From Tidjanibacter sp. (lineage in GTDB: Bacteria > Bacteroidota > Bacteroidia > Bacteroidales > Rikenellaceae): 51,009 bases of DNA. The notes beneath the pieces are model-generated. The model was not told where the DNA came from. It made no database searches and saw nothing but the letters and a program-made list of their open reading frames with translations. A program made the translations under genes and the position numbers. Of this stretch, positions 8,575 to 18,303 are shown in pieces. The stretch spans positions 1 to 51,009 of the forward strand of contig JAGBZI010000106.1 in assembly GCA_017628305.1 (NCBI GenBank), read 5' to 3'. Position 1 is the stretch's first letter. Each line of letters begins with the position of its first letter.

Positions 8575-9882
8575 TTATTCCCACTCGATAGTAGCAGAAG
8601 GTTTGGGCGACATATCGTAGCACACGCGGTTTACATTAGGCACCTCATCCAAAATGCGTTTGGTAATCTTGTCGAGGATTGCCCAGTCGATGTGCTCAAT
8701 CGAGGCGGTCATAGCGTCGATGGTGTTTACTGCACGAATAATCACGGGCCAATCATAACTACGAGCGTTGTTCCTCACACCCACCGACTTAAAGTCGGGC
8801 ACAATGGTGAAGTACTGCCATACCTTCTTGTCGAGGCCGGCCTTTGCAAACTCCTCGCGGAGAATTGCGTCGCTCTCGCGCACAGCCTCCAGACGGTCGC
8901 GAGTGATGGCGCCCAAGCACCTTACACCCAGACCGGGACCGGGGAATGGCTGGCGATAAACCATCTCATAGGGCAGGCCGAGCTCTACGCCGCAAGCCCT
9001 TACCTCGTCCTTAAAGAGCTGTTTGAGAGGCTCAACGAGGCCAAACTGCATATCGTCGGGCAGGCCACCCACATTGTGGTGCGACTTCACCATCTTTGCA
9101 GTCTTTGTGCCACTCTCCACGATGTCGGGATAGATGGTGCCCTGACCGAGGAAGTCGATACCATCCAATTTGCGAGCCTCCTCCTCAAACACGCGGATGA
9201 ACTCGCCGCCAATAATCTTGCGTTTCTGCTCAGGGTCTTCCACACCTTCGAGTTTGGTGAGGAATCGCTCGGTGGCATCAACATATACCAAGTTGGCGCA
9301 GAGCTGTTTGCCAAACACCTCTACAACTGCCTCGCTCTCGCCCTTGCGCATCAGGCCGTGGTTTACATGCACACACACGAGGTTGTTGCCGATAGCCTTG
9401 AGCAGCATTGCTGCAACAACCGACGAATCGACACCACCAGAGAGTGCCAAAAGCACCTTCTTGTCACCCACCTGCTGGCGAATGAGCTCCACTTGGTCGC
9501 TGATGAAGTTGGTCATATTCCAGTTGGCCTCAGCTTTGCAAGTGCCAAACACAAAGTCCTTTACGGCTGCTTTAATAGCCTCCTCATCGTCGGCAAAAGC
9601 CTCCAACTTAACCTCGCAGAGGGCCTTGTCGTGACCTGCTGCAATCACGGGGAACCCTGCCTCATAAATCTCGGGCAGCACATCAATCTCCACGCCGTCG
9701 ATAACATTATTCTCGCCGCCGTTGATAATCACACCCTTCACTCCGGGCAGAGCCTTCAGCTCGTCGGCAGTGATGTCGTGGGGGTAAATCTCGCTATATA
9801 CACCCAGCGCACGGATAGCCCTTGCAAGCACAGTGTTGTGGTGGCTACCGAGGTCGAGGATTACAATCATATCCTGTTTCAT
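8575..9882 (-). CDS. guaA: GMP synthase with degenerate, shortened glutaminase domain
   Basis: GuaA aminates XMP to GMP. The C-terminal part is a normal ATP-pyrophosphatase/dimerisation domain: P-loop LSGGVDSS (about 147-154), FLGQGTIYPDIVES, FPGPGLGVRCLG, and the terminal motif KPSATIEWE. The N-terminal class I glutamine amidotransferase domain is only about 135 residues instead of about 195. It begins normally (MIVILDLGS, GVIINGG), but the nucleophile motif GICYGMQ is replaced by AAGHDKA, so the Cys is a Gly (about residue 83). The segment that should hold the HPE catalytic His/Glu is absent. The frame is unbroken and the protein is 435 residues rather than about 510. It should therefore use free ammonia or a partner glutaminase (inference). 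It is last in the purine cluster. Confidence 0.93.
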   Translation of the reverse strand: MKQDMIVILDLGSHHNTVLARAIRALGVYSEIYPHDITADELKALPGVKGVIINGGENNVIDGVEIDVLPEIYEAGFPVIAAGHDKALCEVKLEAFADDEEAIKAAVKDFVFGTCKAEANWNMTNFISDQVELIRQQVGDKKVLLALSGGVDSSVVAAMLLKAIGNNLVCVHVNHGLMRKGESEAVVEVFGKQLCANLVYVDATERFLTKLEGVEDPEQKRKIIGGEFIRVFEEEARKLDGIDFLGQGTIYPDIVESGTKTAKMVKSHHNVGGLPDDMQFGLVEPLKQLFKDEVRACGVELGLPYEMVYRQPFPGPGLGVRCLGAITRDRLEAVRESDAILREEFAKAGLDKKVWQYFTIVPDFKSVGVRNNARSYDWPVIIRAVNTIDAMTASIEHIDWAILDKITKRILDEVPNVNRVCYDMSPKPSATIEWE

Positions 9883-9926
9883 ATATCTAAATTATTGAGT
9901 TATGTAATTTACATTTTGATTTTACT

Positions 9927-11399
9927 CTACTCGCCGCGGGTGTAGTTGGGAGCCTCCTTGGTGATAGTTACATCGTGGGGGTGGTTCTCCACAACGGCAG
10001 CCGAGGTAATGCGCACAAACTTAGCATTGTGGAGTGCCTCGATATCCTTGGCACCGCAGTATCCCATACCCGAACGCAAACCGCCTATCAACTGGTAGAT
10101 GGTCTCGCTCAGAGTACCCTTATAGGGCACACGGGCCACAATACCCTCGGGCACAAACTTGCTCGAGTCACACTTCTCGCTCTGGAAGTAGCGGTCCTTC
10201 GAGCCGGCCTCCATAGCCTCAATGGAGCCCATACCACGGTAGGATTTAAACTTACGGCCATTGTAGATGATGGTTTCGCCGGGTGACTCCTCCACGCCGG
10301 CCAACATCGAACCCATCATAACGCAGTCGCCACCCGCTGCCAGAGCCTTCACAACATCGCCCGAATAGCGCAGACCACCGTCTGCAATCACGGGTACATC
10401 ATATTTATGAGCCACCTTGGCAGCGTTGAAAATGGCAGTCAACTGGGGCACACCTACACCTGCCACAATACGGGTTGTGCAGATAGAGCCGGGACCGATA
10501 CCAACCTTAATGCCATCGGCACCTGCCTGAATGAGGTACTCGGCAGCCTCGGCGGTGGCGATATTACCCACCAATACATCAATCTGGGGGAAGGCGGCCT
10601 TCACAGCCTTCAGAGTGTTGGTAACATTGGCAGAGTGGCCGTGGGCAGTGTCAATAACAACTGCATCCACACCGGCCTCCACAAGCGCCTCTACCCTCTT
10701 CAAAGTGTCGCTGGTCACACCGACACCGGCTGCAACCCTCAAGCGGCCTTTATCGTCTTTGCAGGCGTTGGGATAGTCCTGAATCTTAGTGATATCCCTG
10801 TATGTAATGAGGCCTACAAGGCGGTTGTCCTCGTCCACAACGGGGAGTTTTTCAATCTTGTTTTTCAATAGGATTTGCGAGGCCTCCTGAAGGTCGGGAT
10901 TGTTGGTGGTTACCAGATTCTCGCAAGTCATCACCTCCGCAATGGGGAGCGACATGTCGGTCTGGAACCTGAGGTCGCGGTTGGTGACAATACCAATGAG
11001 TTTCATCTCCTTGTCAACCACAGGAATACCACCGATGTGGTTATCCTTCATGAGCCTCAGGGCGTCACCCACAGTCTCCTCCTTGCTGATAGTCACGGGG
11101 TCGTAAATCATACCACTCTCGGCCCTCTTCACCTTCCTCACCTGAGCGGCTTGGGCGGCAATCGACATATTTTTGTGAACCACACCGATACCACCCTCAC
11201 GAGCAATGGCAATGGCCATCTCTGCCTCGGTAACGGTATCCATTGCGGCCGAAACCACAGGAATATTGAGGCGGATGTTTCGCGAAAAACGGCTGCCAAG
11301 CGACACCATATTTGGGGTCACCTCGGAGTAGGCAGGAATCAGTAGTACATCGTCGAAGGTCATACCCTCCTGAGCGATTTTCTCTTCAATAAACGACAT
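9927..11399 (-). CDS. guaB: IMP dehydrogenase (GuaB)
   Basis: GuaB oxidises IMP to XMP with NAD+, the committed step to GMP. The 490-residue protein has the full bacterial layout: the first half of the TIM barrel, two CBS domains (about residues 95-205; [15 protein letters not shown] and [14 protein letters not shown]), then the catalytic loop GPGSICTTR with Cys307. The IMP-binding MGSMLAG segment and the flap motif [12 protein letters not shown] follow. The CBS domains usually mediate purine-nucleotide control. It is 44 bases upstream of guaA and 13 bases downstream of purA. Confidence 0.98.
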   Translation of the reverse strand: MSFIEEKIAQEGMTFDDVLLIPAYSEVTPNMVSLGSRFSRNIRLNIPVVSAAMDTVTEAEMAIAIAREGGIGVVHKNMSIAAQAAQVRKVKRAESGMIYDPVTISKEETVGDALRLMKDNHIGGIPVVDKEMKLIGIVTNRDLRFQTDMSLPIAEVMTCENLVTTNNPDLQEASQILLKNKIEKLPVVDEDNRLVGLITYRDITKIQDYPNACKDDKGRLRVAAGVGVTSDTLKRVEALVEAGVDAVVIDTAHGHSANVTNTLKAVKAAFPQIDVLVGNIATAEAAEYLIQAGADGIKVGIGPGSICTTRIVAGVGVPQLTAIFNAAKVAHKYDVPVIADGGLRYSGDVVKALAAGGDCVMMGSMLAGVEESPGETIIYNGRKFKSYRGMGSIEAMEAGSKDRYFQSEKCDSSKFVPEGIVARVPYKGTLSETIYQLIGGLRSGMGYCGAKDIEALHNAKFVRITSAAVVENHPHDVTITKEAPNYTRGE

Positions 11400-11412
11400 A
11401 GTAGTATGGGTT

Positions 11413-12705
11413 TTAAAATTTCTTCAGTTTCTCGTCAATAATAATGGTCTTGCTGCGGTCGGCACCAACGGAGATAACGCCCACCTTCACGCCGGTAACC
11501 TCCTCAATTTTGCGCACATAGGCTTGTGCGGCAGCGGGGAGCTCCTCAAAGCTCTTGGCGTTTGTGATATCCTCCTTCCAGCCCTCCAATTCAATGAGCA
11601 CGGGTTTGCAACGAGCGAGCTTGGCGATGGTTGCAGGGGGATTCTCTATCACCTCGCCATCCACCTCATAGCCTACGCAAATCGACACTTTGTCGAGGCC
11701 CGACAGTACATCGAACAGCATCAGCGCCCACGAGTCGATACCTGCAAGACGGCTCACATAGCGGGCAACGACTGCGTCGAACCAACCCACCCTGCGGGGA
11801 CGGCCGGTGACGGTGCCATACTCGTGGCCACGCTCCCTAATCTCCTCTGCACGGTTGTCAAACAACTCGGTGGGGAAGGGGCCCTCGCCCACCCTTGTGC
11901 AGTAGGCCTTGGCCACGCCCAACACATTATCAATCCACTTAGGCGAGATACCTGCACCCACGGGTACACTTGCCGACGAAGGTGTCGAGGAGGTAACATA
12001 GGGGTAGGTGCCGTGGTCGATGCAGAGCATCATGCCCTGAGCACCCTCAAAGAGAATCTTCTTGTCGCTCTCCAGCGCCTTGTTAATCAGCGCCGAGGTG
12101 TCGCATATCATGTGACCAATCTTGCCGGCCAGAGCCATATACTGATTATACACCTCCTCGAAGTCAAACTTCTCGAGGCCCAGCATACCGAGCTCCATAT
12201 TCTTCACCTCAATGGCCGCTTTGAGCCTCTCGGCGAAGTACTCGGGCTCCAGCAGGTCGCCCATGCGGATGCCTACGCGGCTGTACTTATCCGAATAAGC
12301 GGGGCCGATACCCTTACGAGTGGTACCAATCTGGGCACCACCTTTGAGAGCCTCGTAGGCTCCGTCGAGTGCCGAGTGGTAGGGCATAACCACAGCTGCG
12401 CGGTCGGAGATGTAGAGCTGATAGTCGGTGATACCCTGCGAGTGGAGCCTCTCGAGCTCATCCACCACACTCTGGGGGTTAATCACCATGCCATTACCCA
12501 TAACATTCACGGTCTGGGGATTGAAAATGCCCGAGGGGATACTCTGCAACGAGTATTTCTTGCCGTCGAACACCACGGTGTGACCTGCATTATTGCCACC
12601 CTGATAGCGAACTACCATGTCGGCACGGCAGGCAAAATAGTCGGTAATTTTTCCTTTACCCTCGTCGCCCCATTGCGACCCTATTACAACCAATCTTTCG
12701 GACAT
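11413..12705 (-). CDS. purA: Adenylosuccinate synthetase (PurA)
   Basis: PurA couples GTP hydrolysis to the ligation of IMP and aspartate, the first step to AMP. The signature [11 protein letters not shown] (residues 9-19) contains catalytic Asp14, and NNAGHTV contains His42. Further family motifs [17 protein letters not shown] and [13 protein letters not shown] are present. At 430 residues it has the normal length. The gap to purB is 6 bases, suggesting co-translation of the two AMP-branch genes. Confidence 0.98.
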   Translation of the reverse strand: MSERLVVIGSQWGDEGKGKITDYFACRADMVVRYQGGNNAGHTVVFDGKKYSLQSIPSGIFNPQTVNVMGNGMVINPQSVVDELERLHSQGITDYQLYISDRAAVVMPYHSALDGAYEALKGGAQIGTTRKGIGPAYSDKYSRVGIRMGDLLEPEYFAERLKAAIEVKNMELGMLGLEKFDFEEVYNQYMALAGKIGHMICDTSALINKALESDKKILFEGAQGMMLCIDHGTYPYVTSSTPSSASVPVGAGISPKWIDNVLGVAKAYCTRVGEGPFPTELFDNRAEEIRERGHEYGTVTGRPRRVGWFDAVVARYVSRLAGIDSWALMLFDVLSGLDKVSICVGYEVDGEVIENPPATIAKLARCKPVLIELEGWKEDITNAKSFEELPAAAQAYVRKIEEVTGVKVGVISVGADRSKTIIIDEKLKKF

Positions 12706-12711
12706 ATCTCT

Positions 12712-14010
12712 CTACTCCTCAATTTTATTGCGTTTGTAAATATAATCCACATTCTTCATGTAGTACTCCAGAGTGAAGCACCCGTCGAGCTCCTCCTCGG
12801 TGAGGGTTGCCATAACAGTGGGCTCCTCCTTCAGGAGCGACTGATACGAAGCACCCTCAGCCATGGCCCTCATTGCCACAGGCTGCACGGTGTCGTAGGC
12901 CTTCTCCCTCGAGAAACCCTTGTCGATAAGTGCATTCATCACCCTTTGGGCAAAGATTACGCCATTTGTGCGGTAGATATTGGCCTTCATCTGCTCCTCA
13001 AATACCACCAAGTTCTCCAAGATACCCATCATTCGGTTGAGCATATAGTCGAGCAGGATGGTGGCATCGGGCATGATGATACGCTCGGTTGCCGAGTGGG
13101 AAATATCCCTCTCGTGCCACAGAGCCACATTGTCGTAGGCGGTAGCCATATAGCCCCTCAGCACCCTCGCGCAGCCACAGATATTCTCGCTGCTGATGGG
13201 GTTGCGTTTGTGGGGCATAGCGCTCGAGCCCTTCTGGCCTTTGCCGAAAGCCTCCTCCACCTCGTGCACCTCGGTACGCTGCAAGTTGCGCACCTCGAGA
13301 GCCATCTGCTCCAAGCTGGCACCGATTACTGCCAGAGTAGCCATATAGTAGGCGTGGCGGTCGCGCTGGATAACCTGAGTGGAGATATTGGCGCTGTCAA
13401 TACCGAGTTTCTCGCACACATAGTCCTGCACAAAGGGAGGAATGTTGGCAAAGTTGCCCACTGCGCCGCTAATCTTACCCACCTCTACGCCGCGAGCAGC
13501 AGCGCGGAAACGCTCCAAGTTGCGCCTCATCTCCTCATACCACAGCACCCACTTCAGGCCAAACGAAGTGATGTCGGCGTGGATACCGTGGGTACGACCG
13601 ATGCAGGGGGTATATTTGAACCTCTGCGCCTGTTTCTTGAGCACCTCGATATATTTCACAAGGTCCTCCTCAATAATCTTATTGGCCTGAAGGAAGAGGT
13701 AACCATTGGCAGTATCAACCACATCGGTACTTGTAAGGCCATAGTGTACCCACTTCCTCTCCTCGCCCAACGACTCGCTCACGGTGCGGGTGAAAGCAAC
13801 GATGTCATGGCGGGTCTGGAGCTCAATCTCCTTGATGCGGTCGATGTTGAAGGTGGCTTTTGCCCAGAGTTTCTCCACATCCTCTGCGGGAACCACTCCC
13901 AGCTCGCGCCACGCCTCCGCAGCCAAAATCTCAACCTTCAGATAGGCGTTAAACTTATTCTCCTCGGTCCATACTTGGCGCATCACATCGCGCCCATATC
14001 TCTCAATCAT
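12712..14010 (-). CDS. purB: Adenylosuccinate lyase (PurB)
   Basis: PurB acts twice: it splits SAICAR to AICAR in the IMP pathway and adenylosuccinate to AMP. The fumarase/aspartase superfamily signature GSSAMPHKRNP is at residues 261-271, TSTD at 93-96, and the RTHG segment with His141 is present. At 432 residues it is the short, Bacillus-type form. It sits between folD and purA, which fits its dual role. Start and length agree with the family. Confidence 0.97.
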   Translation of the reverse strand: MIERYGRDVMRQVWTEENKFNAYLKVEILAAEAWRELGVVPAEDVEKLWAKATFNIDRIKEIELQTRHDIVAFTRTVSESLGEERKWVHYGLTSTDVVDTANGYLFLQANKIIEEDLVKYIEVLKKQAQRFKYTPCIGRTHGIHADITSFGLKWVLWYEEMRRNLERFRAAARGVEVGKISGAVGNFANIPPFVQDYVCEKLGIDSANISTQVIQRDRHAYYMATLAVIGASLEQMALEVRNLQRTEVHEVEEAFGKGQKGSSAMPHKRNPISSENICGCARVLRGYMATAYDNVALWHERDISHSATERIIMPDATILLDYMLNRMMGILENLVVFEEQMKANIYRTNGVIFAQRVMNALIDKGFSREKAYDTVQPVAMRAMAEGASYQSLLKEEPTVMATLTEEELDGCFTLEYYMKNVDYIYKRNKIEE

Positions 14011-14026
14011 AGCGTATTATGTATAT

Positions 14027-14887
14027 TTATTTATTCCTTTTATTCATAAGATTCAGGTAGCACTCAATAGTGTTCTCCATCAGGCAGCAGCGGGTCATAG
14101 GGCCGCAGCCGCCGGGAACGGGGGTGATAACCGAGGCTTTCTCTTTGCAGCCCTCGAAATCCACATCGCCACAAAGTTTGCCGGTTGCGGGGTCACGGTT
14201 TACCCCAACATCCATAATTACAACACCCTCCGACACCATGTCGGCCGTCACAAACTTGGGCTTGCCGATAGCCACCACCAGAATCTCTGCCGAGCGGGTA
14301 ATCTCCGCAAGGTTTTTGGTGCGGCTGTGGGCGATGGTTACAGTGGCATTGCGGTCGAGCAGCAGTTTCGACACAGGAAGACCTACAATATTGCTGCGGC
14401 CGATAACCACAGCCCTCTTGCCCTCAATCTCCACACCGGCCTTGTCAAGCAACTCAATCACTCCCTTGGGGGTGCATGCCACCACACCACCCTGCTTCTG
14501 CCACAGGGCAGCCACATTCATGGGGTGGAAACCATCCACATCCTTCTCGTGGCTGATGGTTGCGATAATTTTGCTCTCGCTGATATGTTTGGGCAGGGGG
14601 AGCTGCACGAGGATACCGTCAACCTCGGGGTCGTCATTAAGCTCCTCCACAAGTGCCACAAGCTCCTCCTCACTGATGGTTTCGGGCTTGCGGATAGTCG
14701 TATTGCGGAAGCCAACCTCCAGAGAGTCTTTGGCTTTACCGGTGACATACGACACGCTTGCGGGGTCCTCTCCCACAAGGATTACCACCAAATGGGGAGG
14801 CCTGCCATACTGCTCGGTGTATTTAACCACATCGGCTGCCATCTTGCCTTTCAACTCGGCAGCCAACTCTTTACCACTGATAATCAT
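14027..14887 (-). CDS. folD: Methylenetetrahydrofolate dehydrogenase/cyclohydrolase (FolD)
   Basis: FolD converts 5,10-methylene-THF to 10-formyl-THF, the one-carbon donor for PurN and PurH encoded just upstream. The motif SYVTGKAKDSLEVGF holds the catalytic Tyr and Lys, VDGILVQLPLPKH is the substrate loop, GRSNIVGLPVSKLLL the NADP site, and PVPGGCGPMTR the C-terminal signature (usually PVPGGVGPMT, so one Val-to-Cys change). At 286 residues the length is normal. Its placement inside the purine cluster matches its role. Confidence 0.97.
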   Translation of the reverse strand: MIISGKELAAELKGKMAADVVKYTEQYGRPPHLVVILVGEDPASVSYVTGKAKDSLEVGFRNTTIRKPETISEEELVALVEELNDDPEVDGILVQLPLPKHISESKIIATISHEKDVDGFHPMNVAALWQKQGGVVACTPKGVIELLDKAGVEIEGKRAVVIGRSNIVGLPVSKLLLDRNATVTIAHSRTKNLAEITRSAEILVVAIGKPKFVTADMVSEGVVIMDVGVNRDPATGKLCGDVDFEGCKEKASVITPVPGGCGPMTRCCLMENTIECYLNLMNKRNK

Positions 14888-14908
14888 ATTTATGTAAAAT
14901 AGGTGTTT

Positions 14909-16162
14909 CTAATCCAAAACTTTGTGTCCAATATCGCTACGGAAGAAGAGCTCGTCGCACTTGATGCTCGCAATATCCTCCAAAGCCATCTTTCGAGCCT
15001 CTGCAAGGTTCTTGCCACGGCCCACAACCATAAGCACCCTGCCTCCGGCGGTGACAATCTCACCCTCCTTCTCGGCCGTACCCATGTGATAAACGGTCGA
15101 CGACACGCCGCTCAAACCCTCAATCACGGCACCTTTGGTATAGCTGCCGGGGTACCCCTTCGAGGCGAGAACGATACCCAGCAGGGCCTCATCGCTCCAC
15201 TTCGTATCACAATCCCTGCCATCAATAGCAGCGTCGAACAGTTCGTAGATATCGCTCTCCAGACGGGGCAACACAACCTCGGTCTCGGGGTCGCCAAAGC
15301 GGGCATTAAACTCAATCACCTTGGGGCCTTCGGCTGTGAGAATCAGGCCACCATAGAGCACCCCCTTGAAAGGCACGCCCTCGGCCACCATGGCTTTTGC
15401 GGTGGGCTTCATAATCCTCTCCAGTGCGAACTCCTCCACCTCAGCCGTCACAAAGGGCACAGGGCTATATGCGCCCATACCGCCCGTATTGGGGCCCTTG
15501 TCGCCCTCATAAGCGCGCTTGTGATCCTGTGCCATGGCCAAAGGATAGACTTTCTCACCCGACACAACGCACATAAACGAGAACTCGGGGCCGGCGAGGA
15601 AATCCTCCACCACAACCCTACCCTTGCCAAAGCTCTCGTCCAACAGCATGTCTTTCAGTGCAGCGTCTGCATCATCGTAGCTCTCGGCCACAACAACGCC
15701 TTTGCCTGCTGCCAAACCGTCATATTTGATAACGGCGGGCAGGGGGCGACCAAAGACATACTCCTTAGCTGCGTCATAGCTATCAAAAGCTTCATAGCCG
15801 GCGGTGGGAATTGCATACTTGGCCATCAGTCTTTTAGCAAACTCCTTGCTACTCTCAATCTGTGCAGCGGCCTTCTTGGGGCCGAAAGCCCTCAGGCCCA
15901 GCTCCTCAAACCTATCCACCAATCCCACAGCAAGGGCTGCCTCGGGGCCGACAACAGTGAGGTCGATAGCATTCTGCTGTGCAAACTCTGCCAGCTTCTC
16001 TACATCCTCCACACCAATTGCAACCCTCTCGGCCTGCTGGGCGATACCCGCATTGCCGGGCGCACAGTATATCTTCTCAACTTGGGGCGAGCGGGAGAGT
16101 GCATCCACAATGGCATGGCATCTGCCACCGCTACCCACAACCAATACCTTTTTGTTCTTCAT
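14909..16162 (-). CDS. purD: Phosphoribosylamine-glycine ligase (GARS, PurD)
   Basis: PurD ligates glycine to phosphoribosylamine, the second step of IMP synthesis. The ATP-grasp fold is visible: N-terminal VLVVGSGGRCHAIVDAL (normally GGREHA), the ATP-binding segment VIKYDGLAAGKGVVV, GPEFSFMCVV, and the metal-binding signature EFNARFGDPETEVVLPRL. At 417 residues it is monofunctional and not fused to PurM or PurN. The change of the usual Arg-Glu-His to Arg-Cys-His near the N-terminus is a small oddity outside the metal site. Confidence 0.97.
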   Translation of the reverse strand: MKNKKVLVVGSGGRCHAIVDALSRSPQVEKIYCAPGNAGIAQQAERVAIGVEDVEKLAEFAQQNAIDLTVVGPEAALAVGLVDRFEELGLRAFGPKKAAAQIESSKEFAKRLMAKYAIPTAGYEAFDSYDAAKEYVFGRPLPAVIKYDGLAAGKGVVVAESYDDADAALKDMLLDESFGKGRVVVEDFLAGPEFSFMCVVSGEKVYPLAMAQDHKRAYEGDKGPNTGGMGAYSPVPFVTAEVEEFALERIMKPTAKAMVAEGVPFKGVLYGGLILTAEGPKVIEFNARFGDPETEVVLPRLESDIYELFDAAIDGRDCDTKWSDEALLGIVLASKGYPGSYTKGAVIEGLSGVSSTVYHMGTAEKEGEIVTAGGRVLMVVGRGKNLAEARKMALEDIASIKCDELFFRSDIGHKVLD

Positions 16163-16206
16163 CTCTTTAAAATCAATAAGCTACCGACTTACGAAGCACG
16201 GTGGAA

Positions 16207-17736
16207 TTAGTGTTTAAAGTGGCGCATGCCGGTCATCAGCATTGCAATACCCTTCTCGTTAGCTTTCTTCACAGCATCCTCGTCGCGGATACTACCACCG
16301 GGCTGAACGATGGCCTCCACACCATACTTCGAGGCGAGCTCCACGGTGTCGTCGAAGGGGAGGAAACCGTCAGATGCCAGCACCAAACCTTCCGTGACAC
16401 CTGCTGCTTTGGCCTGCTCCAAAGCAATCTCTGCCGAGCCCACGCGGTTCATCTGACCCGCGCCAACGCCCAATGTCATGCCATCCTTCACCACAACAAT
16501 GGCGTTGGACTTCACATGTTTAACAATTCTCCAGCCGAAGTTCATATCTCGCAACTCGCTCTCGGAGGGTTTGCGCTCCGTAACGCACATATCGTTGGTA
16601 ATATCAAGGCACTCCATGTCGGCATCCTGCACCAACAAGCCGCCCGTTACGCCAACATACTGCCTCTGAGGAGCCTTCACACCATCCATCTTTACCTCCA
16701 ACAGGCGGAGGTTCTTCTTCGAGGCAAACACCTCCAGAGCTTCGGGCTCAAACGAGGGGGCCATCACAATCTCCAAGAAGATGGGCTTCATCATCTGGGC
16801 AACCTCACCGGTGAGGGGACGGTTCATGGCAACAATACCGCCGTAGATACTAACCTTGTCGGCCTCGTATGCCCTCTTCCAAGCCTCGGCGATATTCTCG
16901 CCCACACCTGCACCACAAGGGTTCATGTGCTTCAGGCCCACGCAGAAGGGCTCGCTGAACTCCCTGACAATCTGCAATGCAGCATTGGCATCCTGAATAT
17001 TGTTATAGGAGAGCTCCTTACCACCCAGCTGGCGCGCGCCGGCCACCGAGTAGCTCACCTCCTCACTACTGCGATAGAAGGCAGCCTTCTGGTGGGGGTT
17101 CTCGCCATAGCGCAAGCTCTGTACAGCGTCGAAATTGAGAAACAGTTTCTCGTTCATGCCGGCCGCCTTGCGCATATAGGTAGCGATGTGGCTATCGTAG
17201 AGAGCAGTGTGGGTGTAGGCCTTTGCGGAGAGCATAAGGCGAGTTTCGGGCTTGGTGTTACCACACTCCCTAATCTCATCGAGCACCATAGCATAGTCGT
17301 CGGGGTCGCACACAACACTCACCGAAGCATAGTTTTTGGCTGCCGAGCGGAGCATCGAAGGGCCGCCGATATCGATATTCTCAACAGCCTCCTCCATAGT
17401 CACACCCTCCTTGGCGATGGTCGCCTCAAAGGGGTAAAGATTAACGCACACCATATCGATGGTCTCAATCCCATTCTCGCTCAGCTGTGCCATGTGATCC
17501 TCCTTGTCCCTGCGGGCCAGCAGACCGCCGTGCACCTTGGGGTGGAGAGTCTTCACTCGACCCTCGCAAATCTCGGGAAATCCGGTAACATCGCTAATGT
17601 TTGTAACCTTCAGGCCGCTATTACGCAATGCAGCCAGAGTGCCGCTGGTGGAGATAATCTCCCAACCCATCTCGGCGAGGGCTGTGGCAAACTCCACCAC
17701 TCCCCTCTTATCGCTTACGCTTACTAAAGCTCTCAT
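16207..17736 (-). CDS. purH: AICAR transformylase/IMP cyclohydrolase (PurH)
   Basis: PurH carries out the last two steps to IMP: formylation of AICAR with 10-formyl-THF and ring closure. The N-terminal cyclohydrolase (MGS-like) domain begins ALVSVSDKRGVVEFA and contains RVKTLHPKVHGGLLARR; the transformylase domain contains YGENPHQKAAFY, KHMNPCGAG and SDGFLPFDDTVE. At 509 residues it is complete. It lies 12 bases after purN. Confidence 0.98.
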   Translation of the reverse strand: MRALVSVSDKRGVVEFATALAEMGWEIISTSGTLAALRNSGLKVTNISDVTGFPEICEGRVKTLHPKVHGGLLARRDKEDHMAQLSENGIETIDMVCVNLYPFEATIAKEGVTMEEAVENIDIGGPSMLRSAAKNYASVSVVCDPDDYAMVLDEIRECGNTKPETRLMLSAKAYTHTALYDSHIATYMRKAAGMNEKLFLNFDAVQSLRYGENPHQKAAFYRSSEEVSYSVAGARQLGGKELSYNNIQDANAALQIVREFSEPFCVGLKHMNPCGAGVGENIAEAWKRAYEADKVSIYGGIVAMNRPLTGEVAQMMKPIFLEIVMAPSFEPEALEVFASKKNLRLLEVKMDGVKAPQRQYVGVTGGLLVQDADMECLDITNDMCVTERKPSESELRDMNFGWRIVKHVKSNAIVVVKDGMTLGVGAGQMNRVGSAEIALEQAKAAGVTEGLVLASDGFLPFDDTVELASKYGVEAIVQPGGSIRDEDAVKKANEKGIAMLMTGMRHFKH

Positions 17737-17748
17737 CTCTCGTCGTTT

Positions 17749-18303
17749 CTATATCTTATTTATCGTTTCTACATAAAGTTTGTGCTCTGCCCTATGAATC
17801 ATGGCCTCGAGCTCCTCGATGTCGCTACCCTCATAGGGCACAGCCACCTGCGAGATAATCTTTCCGCCATCAAGCGTGGCGTCCACATAGTGAATTGTCA
17901 CGCCGTAGACCTTCACACCATACTCAAAGGCATCCCTAATGCCGTGGGCTCCGGGGAATGCGGGGAGCAGTGCAGGGTGGATGTTGATAATGCGGCCGCC
18001 ATACCTCTCGAGCAACTCGTCGCCAATGATGCGCATATAGCCGGCGAGGCAGACCAAATCGACCTCCAGACTATCCAGCTTGTCGGCAATCATGCGCTCA
18101 AACTCCCTCTTGGAGCCAAACTCCTTGGGGTTGAACACCAAGCACTCCACGCCATAGCGCTTTGCCCTCTCCACCACATAGGCTCCGGGCTTATCGCACA
18201 CGCACAGCACCACACTACCGTCCACAGCGCCACTTCGGCACCCTTCGGCAATGGCTTCAAAGTTGGAGCCACTACCACTCGCAAATACGGCTAACCTTTT
18301 CAT
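17749..18303 (-). CDS. purN: Phosphoribosylglycinamide formyltransferase (PurN)
   Basis: PurN transfers the formyl group of 10-formyl-THF to GAR. The start MKRLAVFASGSGSNFEAI is typical. The catalytic region IHPALLPAFPGAHG contains the active-site His, and the later GVTIHYVDATLDGGKII contains the catalytic Asp. At 184 residues it is of normal size. The gene abuts purM directly (purM stop codon 18304-18306, purN ATG 18301-18303), so translation is probably coupled. Confidence 0.97.
   Translation of the reverse strand: MKRLAVFASGSGSNFEAIAEGCRSGAVDGSVVLCVCDKPGAYVVERAKRYGVECLVFNPKEFGSKREFERMIADKLDSLEVDLVCLAGYMRIIGDELLERYGGRIINIHPALLPAFPGAHGIRDAFEYGVKVYGVTIHYVDATLDGGKIISQVAVPYEGSDIEELEAMIHRAEHKLYVETINKI

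Noticed and set aside
8575..9882. Frameshift or pseudogene explanation for the short GuaA
   Set aside because: The frame is continuous, all motifs of the ATP-pyrophosphatase part are intact, and the shortened domain keeps its first strands; an in-frame loss fits better than decay. A sequencing error cannot be excluded from one sequence.
11524..14049. 841-codon open frame on the plus strand opposite purA and purB
   Set aside because: It is a shadow of codon bias in the two purine genes: no family motif, it spans both genes and the gap, and both antisense genes are certain. Similar long shadows lie opposite purL, yidC, pyrG and guaA.
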